From contig CAMNSD010000023.1 in assembly GCA_946554445.1 (NCBI GenBank), positions 1 to 64,000 of the forward strand: a DNA stretch of 64,000 nucleotides. The letters are read 5' to 3'. This document shows positions 18,661 through 27,933 of this stretch, one piece after another. The notes beneath the pieces are model-generated. The model saw only the letters and a list, made by a program, of their open reading frames with translations, was not told where the DNA came from and made no database searches. The position numbers and the translations under genes were made by a program. Each line of letters begins with the position of its first letter. Position 1 is the first letter of the stretch. This DNA comes from an uncultured Lachnospiraceae bacterium. GTDB taxonomy: Bacteria > Bacillota > Clostridia > Lachnospirales > Lachnospiraceae.

Positions 18661-19539
18661 ATGCAGGGAAAAATCATCAAGGGAATTGCCGGATTCTACT
18701 ATGTCCATGTGGAAGGACAGGGAATCTATGAGTGCAAAGCCAAAGGAATATTCAGAAAAGAGCATGTAAAGCCGTTGGTTGGTGATGATGTGGATATGGA
18801 CGTGTTGGATAAAAGGGACAGACTTGGCAATATCCGCAGGATCCTGCCGCGCAAGAGTGCTCTCATCCGGCCTGCGGTGGCCAATGTGGACCAGGCTCTG
18901 ATTTTGTTTGCCATTGTGAAGCCGAATCCGAATTTTAACCTGCTGGATCGATTCTTAATCCGCATGGAAAGGCAGGATCTTCCCACCCTCATCTGTTTCA
19001 ATAAACAGGATATTGCGACAGCACAGGAGAAGGAGTCCCTGCGCAGGGCATATGAGACCTGCGGATACCAGGTGCTCTTTATCAGCGCACTGGAAAACGA
19101 AGGGTTGGAGGAAGTGCGAGGACTGCTCCATGGAAAGACGACTACCTTGGCTGGTCCCAGCGGTGTCGGTAAATCGTCCCTGATCAATAAGCTGGCGCCT
19201 GAGGCAAATATGGAGACGGGGGCTATCAGCGAGAAAATTGAACGGGGCAGACATACCACCAGACATTCCGAGATCATTGCGCTGGGGGAGGAGACCTATC
19301 TTGTGGATACGCCGGGATTTACGTCCCTTGATATCTCGGAGATTACCAAAGAAGAATTAAGAAAATATTATCCAGAATTTTTAGAGTATGAATCAGCATG
19401 TAAGTTTCGTGGCTGCGCTCATATGAGCGAGCCTTCCTGTGGCGTTAAGGATGCCGTGGAGGCGGGAAAGATCAGTCGGGTGCGGTATGAGAACTATAGG
19501 GTGTTGTATCAGGAATTAAAAGAAGTGAAACGATATTAG
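18661..19539 (+). CDS. rsgA: Ribosome small-subunit GTPase RsgA
   Basis: Circularly permuted GTPase that checks late 30S assembly. An N-terminal OB fold (1-70) is followed by FNKQD (G4) ahead of GPSGVGKSS (G1, near 165) and DTPGFTS (G3), the permuted order typical of RsgA. The C-terminal zinc knuckle is CKFRGCAH...SCGV. 292 aa. It follows the kinase, as in many Firmicutes. Confidence 0.96.
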   Translation: MQGKIIKGIAGFYYVHVEGQGIYECKAKGIFRKEHVKPLVGDDVDMDVLDKRDRLGNIRRILPRKSALIRPAVANVDQALILFAIVKPNPNFNLLDRFLIRMERQDLPTLICFNKQDIATAQEKESLRRAYETCGYQVLFISALENEGLEEVRGLLHGKTTTLAGPSGVGKSSLINKLAPEANMETGAISEKIERGRHTTRHSEIIALGEETYLVDTPGFTSLDISEITKEELRKYYPEFLEYESACKFRGCAHMSEPSCGVKDAVEAGKISRVRYENYRVLYQELKEVKRY

Positions 19540-19564
19540 CGCCGCGATTCAATTTTGAGTTATA

Positions 19565-19608
19565 AGTCTGCTATCTGTTAGGGAAATGTAATGGATAGCA
19601 GACTTTTT
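19565..19608 (+). terminator. Terminator after rsgA
   Basis: A perfect 11-bp stem AGTCTGCTATC / GATAGCAGACT with an 18-base loop, then TTTT. It closes the long priA-to-rsgA run. Confidence 0.8.
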
Positions 19609-19643
19609 ACATCTGTTAGGACTGTTTTCGCATAGACTTGGAA

Positions 19644-19672
19644 TTGCTTTTTTGTTCTTTTTATGTCATGAT
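19644..19672 (+). promoter_or_regulatory. Possible promoter of the redox-fusion/siroheme operon
   Basis: TTGCTT, 17 bases, CATGAT with an extended TG (TGTCATGAT). It leaves a leader of about 85 bases before the start. Match to consensus is modest. Confidence 0.4.
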
Positions 19673-19763
19673 AAAGAAAGAAAATATTGGCCGGGAACAG
19701 AAGAAAAGATAGGTACAGTATGTCTTTTTAGAGGTAAATAAAATATAGCAGAGGAGGTATACT

Positions 19764-22349
19764 ATGAGGTTATTGGTAATTGGTGGTGTAGCGGCTGGAA
19801 CAAAGGCGGCAGCGAAATTTAAGAGGGTAAACCCGGAAGCGGAGGTGACAATTGTCACCAAAGGAAAAGATATTTCTTATGCGGGCTGCGGGCTGCCTTA
19901 TTATGTGGGCGGAATCATTCCGGAGAAAGAACAGTTGATCGTTAACACGCCGGAGAAGTACAGTTCTCTTACCGGGGCGATGGTCTATCCCCAGCGGGAG
20001 GTAGTGGCCCTTGATCCTGTGGGGAAGAAAGCGACGGCAAAAAATATCCGCACAGGGGCAGAGGAAGTCTATGCGTATGATGCCTGTATCGTGGCTGTTG
20101 GAGCCTCGCCGGTGGTTCCGCCCCTGCCGGGCCTGAATCTGCCGGGTGTTTTTGTGATGCGTACGCCGGATGACGCCATTGAGACAAGAGATTATATTGC
20201 AAGAGACGGTGTGAAGCGCGCCGTGGTAGTGGGCGGCGGTTTTATTGGTCTGGAAGTGGCGGAAAATCTGTTGGAGAAAGGTTTGTCGGTGACTTTGATT
20301 GACATGGCGCCGCAGATTATGCCGGGATTTGACGCAGAGATGGCAGATTATGCGGTACGCCATCTGGCAAAGAAGGGCATTAAAGTGATGACGGCCACGA
20401 AATTGGAAGGTGTGACGGGAGAAGAGAGAGCGGAAGGGGTGCAGACGGATAAAGGGCTGCTTCCCGCGGATGTGGTGGTTCTTTCGATCGGTATTCGTCC
20501 TAACACAGGGTTTTTGCAAGATACCGGAATTGAAATGTTGAAAGGGACGATCCTGGTGGACGAGAAGATGGCAACTAATCTGCCGGATGTTTATGCGGCC
20601 GGTGACTGTGCCATGGTAAAGAACCGTCTTACCGGGGAAAGGCAGTGGTCGCCGATGGGATCTTCTGCCAATATGGAAGGCAGAACGCTGGCGCTCTCAC
20701 TGGGCGGCCGGGATGCGCTTTATCCGGGTGTTCTGGGTACTGGTGTGGTAAAATTGCCAGGACTATCCGGCGGTAGAACAGGACTATCGGAGGAACAGGC
20801 CAAAACAGCGGGATATGAACCTGTCTGTGTGCTGGCAGTGACGGATGACAAGGCCCATTATTATCCCGGCAGCGCATGGTTTGCAATCAAACTGGTGGCG
20901 GATACAGAGACACACAAATTACTGGGACTCCAGGTATTGGGACCGGGCGCTATCGACAAGGTGACGGATATCGGTGTGATGGCGGTGACCTTCGGGGCAA
21001 CGCTGGAACAGATGACTTGTCTGGATTTATCCTACGCGCCTCCTTTTTCCACGGCGATCCATCCTTTCGTGCAGGCCGTACATATGCTTTTGAATAAGAT
21101 AAACGGCGATCTGGACAGCTTCACGCCAGCGGAATATTTGGCAGGTGCGGCCAAGGAGTATCGTGTTATCGATGTGAATCCGGCGGGGCCTACGATCGCT
21201 GGTGCCACCTATGTGGATTTACTGAAAGTAAAGGGGGAAGTGCCGGGACTTCGCAAGGATGAAAAATTGCTGCTTGTCTGTGCAAAAGGCAAGAGGGCTT
21301 ACCTATTGCAGAATAGACTGAAACGTTATGGCTACACGAATACCAAAGTGCTGGAAGGCTCTTCTTTCTTCAATGTGGTCAAGGTGGAGAGTAAGCCGGG
21401 CGTGGTGACGATTCCGGCGGAGGAAATTACCCGTGTGAAGGCGCTCGGATGTCTGCATAATAAAGGAACGGACAATTTTAACGTCCGTGTGATTACCAGA
21501 AACGGTAAGATCACTTCGGCAGAACATAAGAAAATTGCGGAAGCAGCGCAGCTGTTTGGAAATGGTGACGTGGTCATGACAACCCGTCTGACAATGGAAA
21601 TAGTGGGAGTGCCTTTTGATAAGATTGAGGACGTGCGGGCGTTTCTGGCAGAAGAAGGCTTGGAGACCGGCGGCACAGGTTCCAAGGTGCGTCCAGTGGT
21701 GGCATGTAAGGGGACGACCTGTCAGTATGGTCTGTTAGATTCCTATGCCTTGTCTGATAAGATACATGAACGTTTCTTCCATGGTTACGCGTCTGTGAAA
21801 CTGCCGCACAAGTTCAAGATTGCGGTGGGCGGCTGTCCGAATAATTGTGTGAAGCCTGATCTGAATGATTTTGGCATTGTAGGACAGAGAGTGCCGGCCA
21901 TTGACTTAGAAAAATGCCATGGCTGTAAGATTTGCCAGGTTTCTCTGGCCTGCCCGGTGGAGGCATCCCAGGTGGTGGATGGCAAATTAGTGATTGATCC
22001 CGATAAATGTAATAACTGCGGACGTTGTGTGGGTAAGTGCCCGTTTAAGGCTTCGGAGGAAAGCCAGTATGGTTATCGAATTTATATCGGCGGACGCTGG
22101 GGGAAGAGAGTTGCCCATGGACAGAAATTGGACAAAATATTCTTGGACGAAGAAGAGGTACTTTCCGTTTTGGAAAAGGCAATCCTGCTGTTCCGTGAGC
22201 AGGGACGCACGGGAGAGCGTTTTGCTGATACCATAAATAGACTGGGATTTGAAAATGTGCAGGCGCAGTTACTCTCGGATGATCTGCTTGCGCGTAAGGA
22301 AGAGATTATCGGGGCGAAGCTTCATTTGAAGGGCGGGGCTACCTGCTAA
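19764..22349 (+). CDS. Four-part redox fusion: CoA-disulfide-reductase-like flavoprotein, rhodanese, siroheme-type reductase half-domain, 2[4Fe-4S] ferredoxin
   Basis: 861-residue cytoplasmic protein. Residues 1-450 are an FAD/NAD(P)H pyridine-nucleotide-disulfide oxidoreductase of the CoA-disulfide reductase type, with active Cys C42 in GCGLPYY and the second nucleotide motif VVGGGFIGLE. Residues 460-550 are a rhodanese domain with C506 in CAKGKRA. Residues 570-705 resemble one sulfite/nitrite reductase half with C648, C653 and GGCPNNC (C691, C695) for a siroheme-[4Fe-4S] centre. Residues 715-765 hold two ferredoxin clusters (C718, C721, C724, C730; C749, C752, C755, C759). A likely role is moving electrons from NAD(P)H to a persulfide, polysulfide or sulfite. 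The substrate is inferred only. It starts after AGAGGAGGT and heads the tetrapyrrole genes, which could supply its siroheme. Confidence 0.85.
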   Translation: MRLLVIGGVAAGTKAAAKFKRVNPEAEVTIVTKGKDISYAGCGLPYYVGGIIPEKEQLIVNTPEKYSSLTGAMVYPQREVVALDPVGKKATAKNIRTGAEEVYAYDACIVAVGASPVVPPLPGLNLPGVFVMRTPDDAIETRDYIARDGVKRAVVVGGGFIGLEVAENLLEKGLSVTLIDMAPQIMPGFDAEMADYAVRHLAKKGIKVMTATKLEGVTGEERAEGVQTDKGLLPADVVVLSIGIRPNTGFLQDTGIEMLKGTILVDEKMATNLPDVYAAGDCAMVKNRLTGERQWSPMGSSANMEGRTLALSLGGRDALYPGVLGTGVVKLPGLSGGRTGLSEEQAKTAGYEPVCVLAVTDDKAHYYPGSAWFAIKLVADTETHKLLGLQVLGPGAIDKVTDIGVMAVTFGATLEQMTCLDLSYAPPFSTAIHPFVQAVHMLLNKINGDLDSFTPAEYLAGAAKEYRVIDVNPAGPTIAGATYVDLLKVKGEVPGLRKDEKLLLVCAKGKRAYLLQNRLKRYGYTNTKVLEGSSFFNVVKVESKPGVVTIPAEEITRVKALGCLHNKGTDNFNVRVITRNGKITSAEHKKIAEAAQLFGNGDVVMTTRLTMEIVGVPFDKIEDVRAFLAEEGLETGGTGSKVRPVVACKGTTCQYGLLDSYALSDKIHERFFHGYASVKLPHKFKIAVGGCPNNCVKPDLNDFGIVGQRVPAIDLEKCHGCKICQVSLACPVEASQVVDGKLVIDPDKCNNCGRCVGKCPFKASEESQYGYRIYIGGRWGKRVAHGQKLDKIFLDEEEVLSVLEKAILLFREQGRTGERFADTINRLGFENVQAQLLSDDLLARKEEIIGAKLHLKGGATC

Positions 22350-22380
22350 AAGAGATGTTAGATTGTGCTGGTGAGAAGTG

Positions 22381-23514
22381 ATGGAGTGTATTAGTATTAG
22401 TCATAAGACGGCGGCTTCCGGGGAGCGGGAACGGTTTTATGTTCCGAAGGAGGAAGCGGCCGGCTTTCTGAAAAAGATTTGGTCGGTTGCAGGAATAGAG
22501 GAATGTGTGTTGTTATCTACCTGCAACCGGACGGAGATTTATGTGCAGGGAGAGGGCAACAGCTTCTGGGGATTGGAGGAAGTACTGGTCGGGGCTTCTG
22601 GGTGTACCGGGGAACAAGTTCGCAGCCTGGTCAGACGATACCAAGGGAGAAGTGCGCTGCATCATCTGTTCCGTGTGGCTTGTGGAATGGAATCCATGGT
22701 GATAGGTGAGGATGAAATTCTTGGACAGGTGCGGGAAGCTTATAGCTGTGCCAAGGAAGCAGGGTATACGGGGTATGAACTGAACAGTGTTTTTCAGGCG
22801 GCACTTTCCTGTGCCAAACGGGTGAAAACGGAGACCGTAATTTCTAAAACTGCGGTTTCGGCAGCCACGTTGGCGGTCAGTGAAGTAATGCGTCTGCCAA
22901 TGGCCCATAAAACAGTGCTGTTGATGGGCAGTACCGGACGGATGGGCGGCATTATCTTGAAGAACCTGTTAAACCAGAAAAATATTCATATCATAGCTAC
23001 CGTAAGGTCGCATAATGGCATTTGTCACAGTGGCAGCACAGGGGTAAAGCATATAGACTATCAGGATCGTTACGCTAGTCTAGAGGAAGCGGATGCGATC
23101 ATATCGGCCACATCCAGCCCCCATTATACCATGACGGCTAAACATGTGCGGGAGGCTGTGCAGTCTCCGAAAGAACGTTTGTTTTTGGACATTTCCATGC
23201 CGCCGGATCTGGACGTGGAGATTGCTAATATAGAGCATTGCCGCCTGGTAGCATTGGATGATATTGAGAAACTGGCGAAAAAGAATAACAGACTAAAACA
23301 GCAGGCGTTTGCGGATGCGGAAGAGATTTTGGAGGAGGAGTTAGAGAAACTCTGTAAGACCTTGGCGTTTCACTATTTTACCGGGCAGGACACGCAATGG
23401 AAAGAGCGATATGCGGACTGGTCGGCGGAAAAAATGCTGTATCTGTTGAGGGATGAGTTGGACAGTGGTTCTTTTGAGGCGGTCTTAAAGGTGTTATCTG
23501 ATGGAACGGTATAA
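22381..23514 (+). CDS. hemA: Glutamyl-tRNA reductase
   Basis: First step of C5 tetrapyrrole synthesis: NADPH reduction of glutamyl-tRNA to glutamate-1-semialdehyde. Motifs seen are SISHKTA, the catalytic cysteine in LSTCNRTE (about residue 42), HHLFRVACGMESMVIGE and the NADPH-binding MGSTGRMG. 377 aa, somewhat short in the C-terminal dimerisation part. A GTG lies one codon upstream; ATG 22381 gives the family-typical start. It lies 31 bases after the redox fusion, so probably the same transcript. Confidence 0.94.
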   Translation: MECISISHKTAASGERERFYVPKEEAAGFLKKIWSVAGIEECVLLSTCNRTEIYVQGEGNSFWGLEEVLVGASGCTGEQVRSLVRRYQGRSALHHLFRVACGMESMVIGEDEILGQVREAYSCAKEAGYTGYELNSVFQAALSCAKRVKTETVISKTAVSAATLAVSEVMRLPMAHKTVLLMGSTGRMGGIILKNLLNQKNIHIIATVRSHNGICHSGSTGVKHIDYQDRYASLEEADAIISATSSPHYTMTAKHVREAVQSPKERLFLDISMPPDLDVEIANIEHCRLVALDDIEKLAKKNNRLKQQAFADAEEILEEELEKLCKTLAFHYFTGQDTQWKERYADWSAEKMLYLLRDELDSGSFEAVLKVLSDGTV

Positions 23515-23540
23515 GTGGGCTGAATTGAAGGAGAATCTGT

Positions 23541-24197
23541 ATGGGATATTTTCCTTTTTTTATGGATATAGAGGGAAAGAATGGCGTTGTTGTAGGCGGC
23601 GGAAAGGTTGCGGCCAGAAAAATAGAGAAGTTGACAATGTTTCATCCGCTTTTGACAGTGATTGCGCCCGTGATAGAGCCGTGCGTGAAGATGCAGAGAG
23701 AGGCGCTGCTTAAGGAGGAGACCGTAGTTCTTCGGTTGTTGGAGCGTCCATTTGAGATGGAAAATTTGTCCGGCGCGGATTTTGTCATTGCGGCGACGGA
23801 TGATGAGGAGTTGAACGGATGTATTGCGGCGTATTGTAAGGCGCAGCGGATTCCGGTCAATGTGGTGGATGACAGAGAGAAGTGTACTTTCTTCTTTCCT
23901 GCATTGATCAAAGACGGGCCTCTTACCATTGGGATTTCGACAGATGGCAAAAGTCCCTTGGCAGCGTCATGGGTGCGACGAGAGATTGCAGGGAAGATGC
24001 CGGAAGGAATAGGGGATGCTATTGACTTATTAGGTCAAATACGTCCTGTTATGCTGCAGATGGAAATGGAGGAATCAGCCAGAAAGGAACTGTTCGAGCA
24101 AATGTTTCATTATTGTATGGAGAAGGGGAAAGGGGCATCGGCGGAGGAATTAATGGGCTTTTTGAAGGCGGATACTGGGAATGAGATGTCATCATGA
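23541..24197 (+). CDS. sirC: Precorrin-2 dehydrogenase / probable sirohydrochlorin ferrochelatase
   Basis: Converts precorrin-2 to sirohydrochlorin with NAD+ and possibly inserts iron to give siroheme (Met8/CysG N-terminal type). The NAD motif is VVGGGKVAARK near residue 17. D110 in NVVDD matches the catalytic Asp of the CysG/Met8 family, followed by CTFFFPALIKDGPLTIGISTDG. At 218 aa it is longer than dehydrogenase-only SirC (about 160) and shorter than yeast Met8, so ferrochelatase activity is plausible but not shown. It starts 26 bases after hemA. Confidence 0.9.
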   Translation: MGYFPFFMDIEGKNGVVVGGGKVAARKIEKLTMFHPLLTVIAPVIEPCVKMQREALLKEETVVLRLLERPFEMENLSGADFVIAATDDEELNGCIAAYCKAQRIPVNVVDDREKCTFFFPALIKDGPLTIGISTDGKSPLAASWVRREIAGKMPEGIGDAIDLLGQIRPVMLQMEMEESARKELFEQMFHYCMEKGKGASAEELMGFLKADTGNEMSS

Positions 24198-24218
24198 GAT
24201 AAGTGCCTTGGGGAGAGC

Positions 24219-24250
24219 GATGTGCGTGCCATAAGATGTGCGTGCCGTAA
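24219..24250. repeat. 16-bp tandem duplication upstream of hemC
   Basis: GATGTGCGTGCCATAA is followed directly by GATGTGCGTGCCGTAA (one mismatch) in the sirC-hemC gap. It is probably a slippage duplication; no regulatory role is visible. Confidence 0.7.
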
Positions 24251-24284
24251 AATGGAGGCTTGCGTTAAAAGGGGATTTAAACAT

Positions 24285-25262
24285 ATGATCAGGATAGGAA
24301 CAAGAGGGAGTAAACTGGCTTTGAAGCAGGCTGTTTTGGTGCGGGAGGCATTGTTGCGGGTAAATGGCCAAATAAAAACGGAATTTGTGATCCTGCGTAC
24401 CAGAGGAGACCGGGTACAGGACCGGGCAATCTCCGAACTTGGAGGGCAGGGTGTTTTTGCATCGGAATTGGAACAGGCATTGTCAAGCGGACAGATTGAT
24501 CTGGCGGTACATTCTGCCAAAGACCTGCCAATGAATCTGGCAGACGGGCTGCTTATTTCTGCCGTTTTGCCAAGAGCCGATGTGAGGGACGTGCTTGTAG
24601 TACCGAGAGGAGGCAGGACACCTTTTTCCCTGGGTGATACAGTTCCCTTTATCATTGGAAGCGGCAGCAGGCGGCGGCAGATGTTTGCAGGAAGGGCGTG
24701 GGATCATGTCGTCTGCAGGGATATCCGTGGTAATGTGGATACGAGACTGGGCAGATTGAAGGAGGGCAGTTATGATGGCATTCTTCTGGCGCAGGCCGGC
24801 TTGGATCGTTTAGATCTTGATCCTGAACAGGCAGAGGCGTTTGACTTTTATCCGCTTTCCACGGAATTATTTCTGCCCGCGGCTTGTCAGGGCATTATTG
24901 CGGTGGAAGCTGTACAGGGTTCGGCAGCGGCAGAAATTAGCAGAAAAATTACAGATGTAGATACAGAACTTTGTTATCAGATAGAGCGGGAAGTGCTGAA
25001 GCGGCTTTCGGCGGATTGCAGCGAGGCGGTGGCAGTCTGGTGCCGGAGGGCGGAAGCAGGGCAGGGGAATGAGATTGTGAACTCCATAGGTGGGCATCGT
25101 CAGGCGACAGACAGCCTGGTTTTGGATGTTGCCTATGCAGATAGAAGAGTAAGTCTCACCTGTCCGGCAAAGCTGGAGGAAGGCAGACAGATGGCCCAAA
25201 GAGCGGCAAAGATGGTAAAAGCGCAGGAAAATCAAGACAGCAGGAATGATAAAGGACAGTAA
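24285..25262 (+). CDS. hemC: Porphobilinogen deaminase (hydroxymethylbilane synthase)
   Basis: Polymerises four porphobilinogens into hydroxymethylbilane. The N-terminus is IRIGTRGSKLAL, with catalytic D80 in HSAKDLP and IGSGSRRRQ for the arginine-rich binding site. The cysteine that should carry the dipyrromethane cofactor aligns with C245 in SADCSEAVAV, an unusual context compared with the common GGC..P. The PAVGQGA motif is replaced by PAACQGI. ATG 24285 is chosen over the longer frame because GGGG lies 10 bases upstream and the protein then begins as the family does. 325 aa. Confidence 0.92.
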   Translation: MIRIGTRGSKLALKQAVLVREALLRVNGQIKTEFVILRTRGDRVQDRAISELGGQGVFASELEQALSSGQIDLAVHSAKDLPMNLADGLLISAVLPRADVRDVLVVPRGGRTPFSLGDTVPFIIGSGSRRRQMFAGRAWDHVVCRDIRGNVDTRLGRLKEGSYDGILLAQAGLDRLDLDPEQAEAFDFYPLSTELFLPAACQGIIAVEAVQGSAAAEISRKITDVDTELCYQIEREVLKRLSADCSEAVAVWCRRAEAGQGNEIVNSIGGHRQATDSLVLDVAYADRRVSLTCPAKLEEGRQMAQRAAKMVKAQENQDSRNDKGQ

Positions 25263-25297
25263 GGCGGACATGTTATAGAAAAAGGAGAAAACGGAAT

Positions 25298-26956
25298 TTG
25301 CGGAAAGGAAAGGTATATCTGGCAGGCGGGGGCTGCGGGGATGTGAGTCTTGTGACACGAAAGACAGTTGAAGTTTTGGAAAACTGTGATACCGTGGTGT
25401 ATGATAGTCTGGTGTCAGAGGAATTGCTGCAATGGACGAGGGCAGATTGTGAAAGAATATATGTGGGCAAACGGTATGGCAGTCATACCAAGAGGCAGTC
25501 GGAAATCAATGCCCTTTTGATAGAAAAAGCGCGGGAAGGGAAAACCGTGGTACGTCTGAAAGGTGGAGATCCCTATTTGTTTGGCAGAGGCGGCGAGGAG
25601 TTTATGGCGGTGAGCGGAGCCGGGATTTGGTGTGAAGAGATACCGGGGATCACATCTGCAATCGCCGTTCCGGCGGCTGCCGGGATTCCGGTCACACACA
25701 GGGGCCTTTCGGACAGTGTGACGGTGGTGACGGGAACAGCGGCGGATAAGGACGGACATGCGGCGTTAAAAATGGATTTCAATACGTTGGCACGGCTTGA
25801 CGGAACGCTGGTCATCCTGATGGGAATGCATCATCTGCCGGAAATTGTGGCAGGACTGCTTGCTGCCGGAAAGGAACGGAATACGCCCTGTGCCATTATC
25901 ATGGAAGGGATGACCGAGCGGCAGAGAACTTTAAGAGCGGCGCTGTTTGAACTTCCAGCCCAAGCGGCAAAGCAGGGGTTTACGTCGCCGGCAGTGATTG
26001 TGATTGGCGCGGTGGCAAAGTTGGAACTGATGATGGAAAAAGCAGACGGTGATTATAGGGATGAGCCGGCAAAGCTGGAAACAGACCGATCAAACGTGAA
26101 TGGTGCAGGGACGGATAATGATTTGCCGCGGCATGGGATTACGGTCGGCGTGACTGGAACACGGCATTTTGTGGAGAAACTCTCACTTGCACTGCGGGCG
26201 GATGGCGTCTCTGTATGGGATATTGGATTTATGGAGATTAGGCCGGCAAAGAAATCTCTGCCGGATTTTGCGGACTATGACTGGCTTGTTTTTACCAGCC
26301 CAAACGGTGTCAGGGTGTTTCTGGATAAAATGAAAGAGGAACGGCGTGATTTACGGACGCTGTGTGATAAAAAGATTGCAGTAGTCGGTCCGGGAACGGC
26401 GGCAGTGTTGCAGGAAGCCGGACTATACGCGGACTATATGCCGGGAGTTTATGATGTGGCGCATCTGGCGCAGGGACTGGCGGACAGAATGCAGGCAGAA
26501 CAGATGACGGAAGAAGCCGGAAGGCAGGAAGGGAAACAGAAGGCGGGTGTGGCGCCGTGTACGGCGCTCTTGCTGCGGGCGAAGCGGGGAAGCGATGCCC
26601 TATCACGCACTTTTGAGGAAAGAGGAGTCCTTTACACAGAGTATACGCTCTATGAACTGGAGGTGCAGGAGCAGAGACGGGATAGGATGATCTGGAAACA
26701 GCCAGATTATATGGTGTTTGGCTCTGCAATGGGGGCGCGGGCATATTTTGAGGGACTGCGCAGGAACCATTTTCAAAATACAAAAAGCCGGTATGTCTGC
26801 ATCGGGGAGTGGTGCGCAAAAGAAGTGCAAAAATATAGCGAGACAGCACCTCTGATCGCAGAGGAAGCAAGTGTGGATGCATTGGTGGCATGTCTGCGCA
26901 GGGAACTGGGAAAGGAAGATGAGAATGTATCGTTTCAGAAGACTGAGAAGGGATGA
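25298..26956 (+). CDS. cobA-hemD: Fused uroporphyrinogen-III C-methyltransferase / uroporphyrinogen-III synthase (CobA-HemD)
   Basis: Two enzymes in one 552-residue chain. Residues 1-245 are the SAM uroporphyrinogen-III methyltransferase (VRLKGGDPYLFGRGGEE, VPAAAGIPVTHRG, TLVILMGM) making precorrin-2. Residues 285-552 are the HemD synthase that closes the ring (DWLVFTSPNGVRVF, VVGPGTAA). The usual GAGPGD glycine motif at the methyltransferase N-terminus reads GGGCGD here. TTG start with GGAG ten bases upstream. Its end overlaps hemB by 32 bases. CobA-HemD fusions are usual in Clostridia and mark the siroheme/corrinoid branch. Confidence 0.93.
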   Translation: MRKGKVYLAGGGCGDVSLVTRKTVEVLENCDTVVYDSLVSEELLQWTRADCERIYVGKRYGSHTKRQSEINALLIEKAREGKTVVRLKGGDPYLFGRGGEEFMAVSGAGIWCEEIPGITSAIAVPAAAGIPVTHRGLSDSVTVVTGTAADKDGHAALKMDFNTLARLDGTLVILMGMHHLPEIVAGLLAAGKERNTPCAIIMEGMTERQRTLRAALFELPAQAAKQGFTSPAVIVIGAVAKLELMMEKADGDYRDEPAKLETDRSNVNGAGTDNDLPRHGITVGVTGTRHFVEKLSLALRADGVSVWDIGFMEIRPAKKSLPDFADYDWLVFTSPNGVRVFLDKMKEERRDLRTLCDKKIAVVGPGTAAVLQEAGLYADYMPGVYDVAHLAQGLADRMQAEQMTEEAGRQEGKQKAGVAPCTALLLRAKRGSDALSRTFEERGVLYTEYTLYELEVQEQRRDRMIWKQPDYMVFGSAMGARAYFEGLRRNHFQNTKSRYVCIGEWCAKEVQKYSETAPLIAEEASVDALVACLRRELGKEDENVSFQKTEKG

Positions 26957-27884
26957 GAGGATCCGCTCCATGATGCAGGAGACATGGCTGCATCCCAAGG
27001 ACTTTATATATCCGATATTTGTGGCGGAAGGAGAAAATATCAAGAATCCAGTGGATTCCATGCCAGGCGTTTTTCAGTATTCCATCGACTGCCTGGATGA
27101 AATCTTGGAACAGGTGAGGGAATCAGGGATTGGAGGCATTATGCTTTTTGGGATTCCGAAGCATAAGGATCCACAGGGCAGCCAGGCTTACGCCCAGGAT
27201 GGCGTTACACAGAGGGCAGTCCGGTTCATCAAAGAACAATATCCGGAAATCTATATCGTGGTGGATGTGTGTCTGTGTGAATATACTTCCCACGGGCATT
27301 GCGGGATGGTGTGCGGAGAGGAAATCCTGAATGACGAGACACTGCCGTATCTGGTGAAAATGGCGGTGAGCCTTGTGAGGGCCGGCGCGGATATGGTGGC
27401 GCCTTCGGACATGATGGACGGCCGGGTGGCGGCCATCCGGGAGGGACTGGATCAGGCAGGGTTTACCCAGGTTCCGATCATGGCATATAGTGCGAAGTTT
27501 GCATCTGCCTATTATGGGCCGTTTCGGGATGCAGCGCATTCTGCGCCGGGATTTGGGGACCGGAAAAGTTATCAGATGGGTTGTGCCAACGGACAGGAAG
27601 CATTGCGGGAAATCCGTGCAGATATAGAAGAGGGAGCCGATATTGTGATGGTCAAGCCGGCGCTCGCCTATTTAGATGTATTAAAAGAGGCAGCGCTTAC
27701 ATTTGATATGCCGCTTGCGGTGTATAATGTGAGTGGCGAGTATGCGATGGTAAAAGCGGCTGCTGCCAACGGCTGGATTGATGAGAGAAGGATTGTTCTG
27801 GAGAACCTTACAGCCATGAAACGGGCCGGCGCGAAAGTCATCATTACCTATCATGCGCTGGATGCCGTAAAGTGGATTGTATGA
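26925..27884 (+). CDS. hemB: Porphobilinogen synthase (delta-aminolevulinate dehydratase)
   Basis: Condenses two 5-aminolevulinates. The zinc-type active site is DVCLCEYTSHGHCG (three cysteines), and the Schiff-base lysines are in YSAKFASAYYGPFRDA and VMVKPALAYLD. 319 aa. ATG 26925, eight bases after AAAGGA, overlaps the cobA-hemD 3' end, so the two are translationally linked. An alternative ATG lies at 26919. Confidence 0.95.
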   Translation: MYRFRRLRRDERIRSMMQETWLHPKDFIYPIFVAEGENIKNPVDSMPGVFQYSIDCLDEILEQVRESGIGGIMLFGIPKHKDPQGSQAYAQDGVTQRAVRFIKEQYPEIYIVVDVCLCEYTSHGHCGMVCGEEILNDETLPYLVKMAVSLVRAGADMVAPSDMMDGRVAAIREGLDQAGFTQVPIMAYSAKFASAYYGPFRDAAHSAPGFGDRKSYQMGCANGQEALREIRADIEEGADIVMVKPALAYLDVLKEAALTFDMPLAVYNVSGEYAMVKAAAANGWIDERRIVLENLTAMKRAGAKVIITYHALDAVKWIV

Positions 27885-27933
27885 GAAGAATTTCCATAAA
27901 TAGGGATTTTTTGTGTAGATGTGGGAGGAAGGA

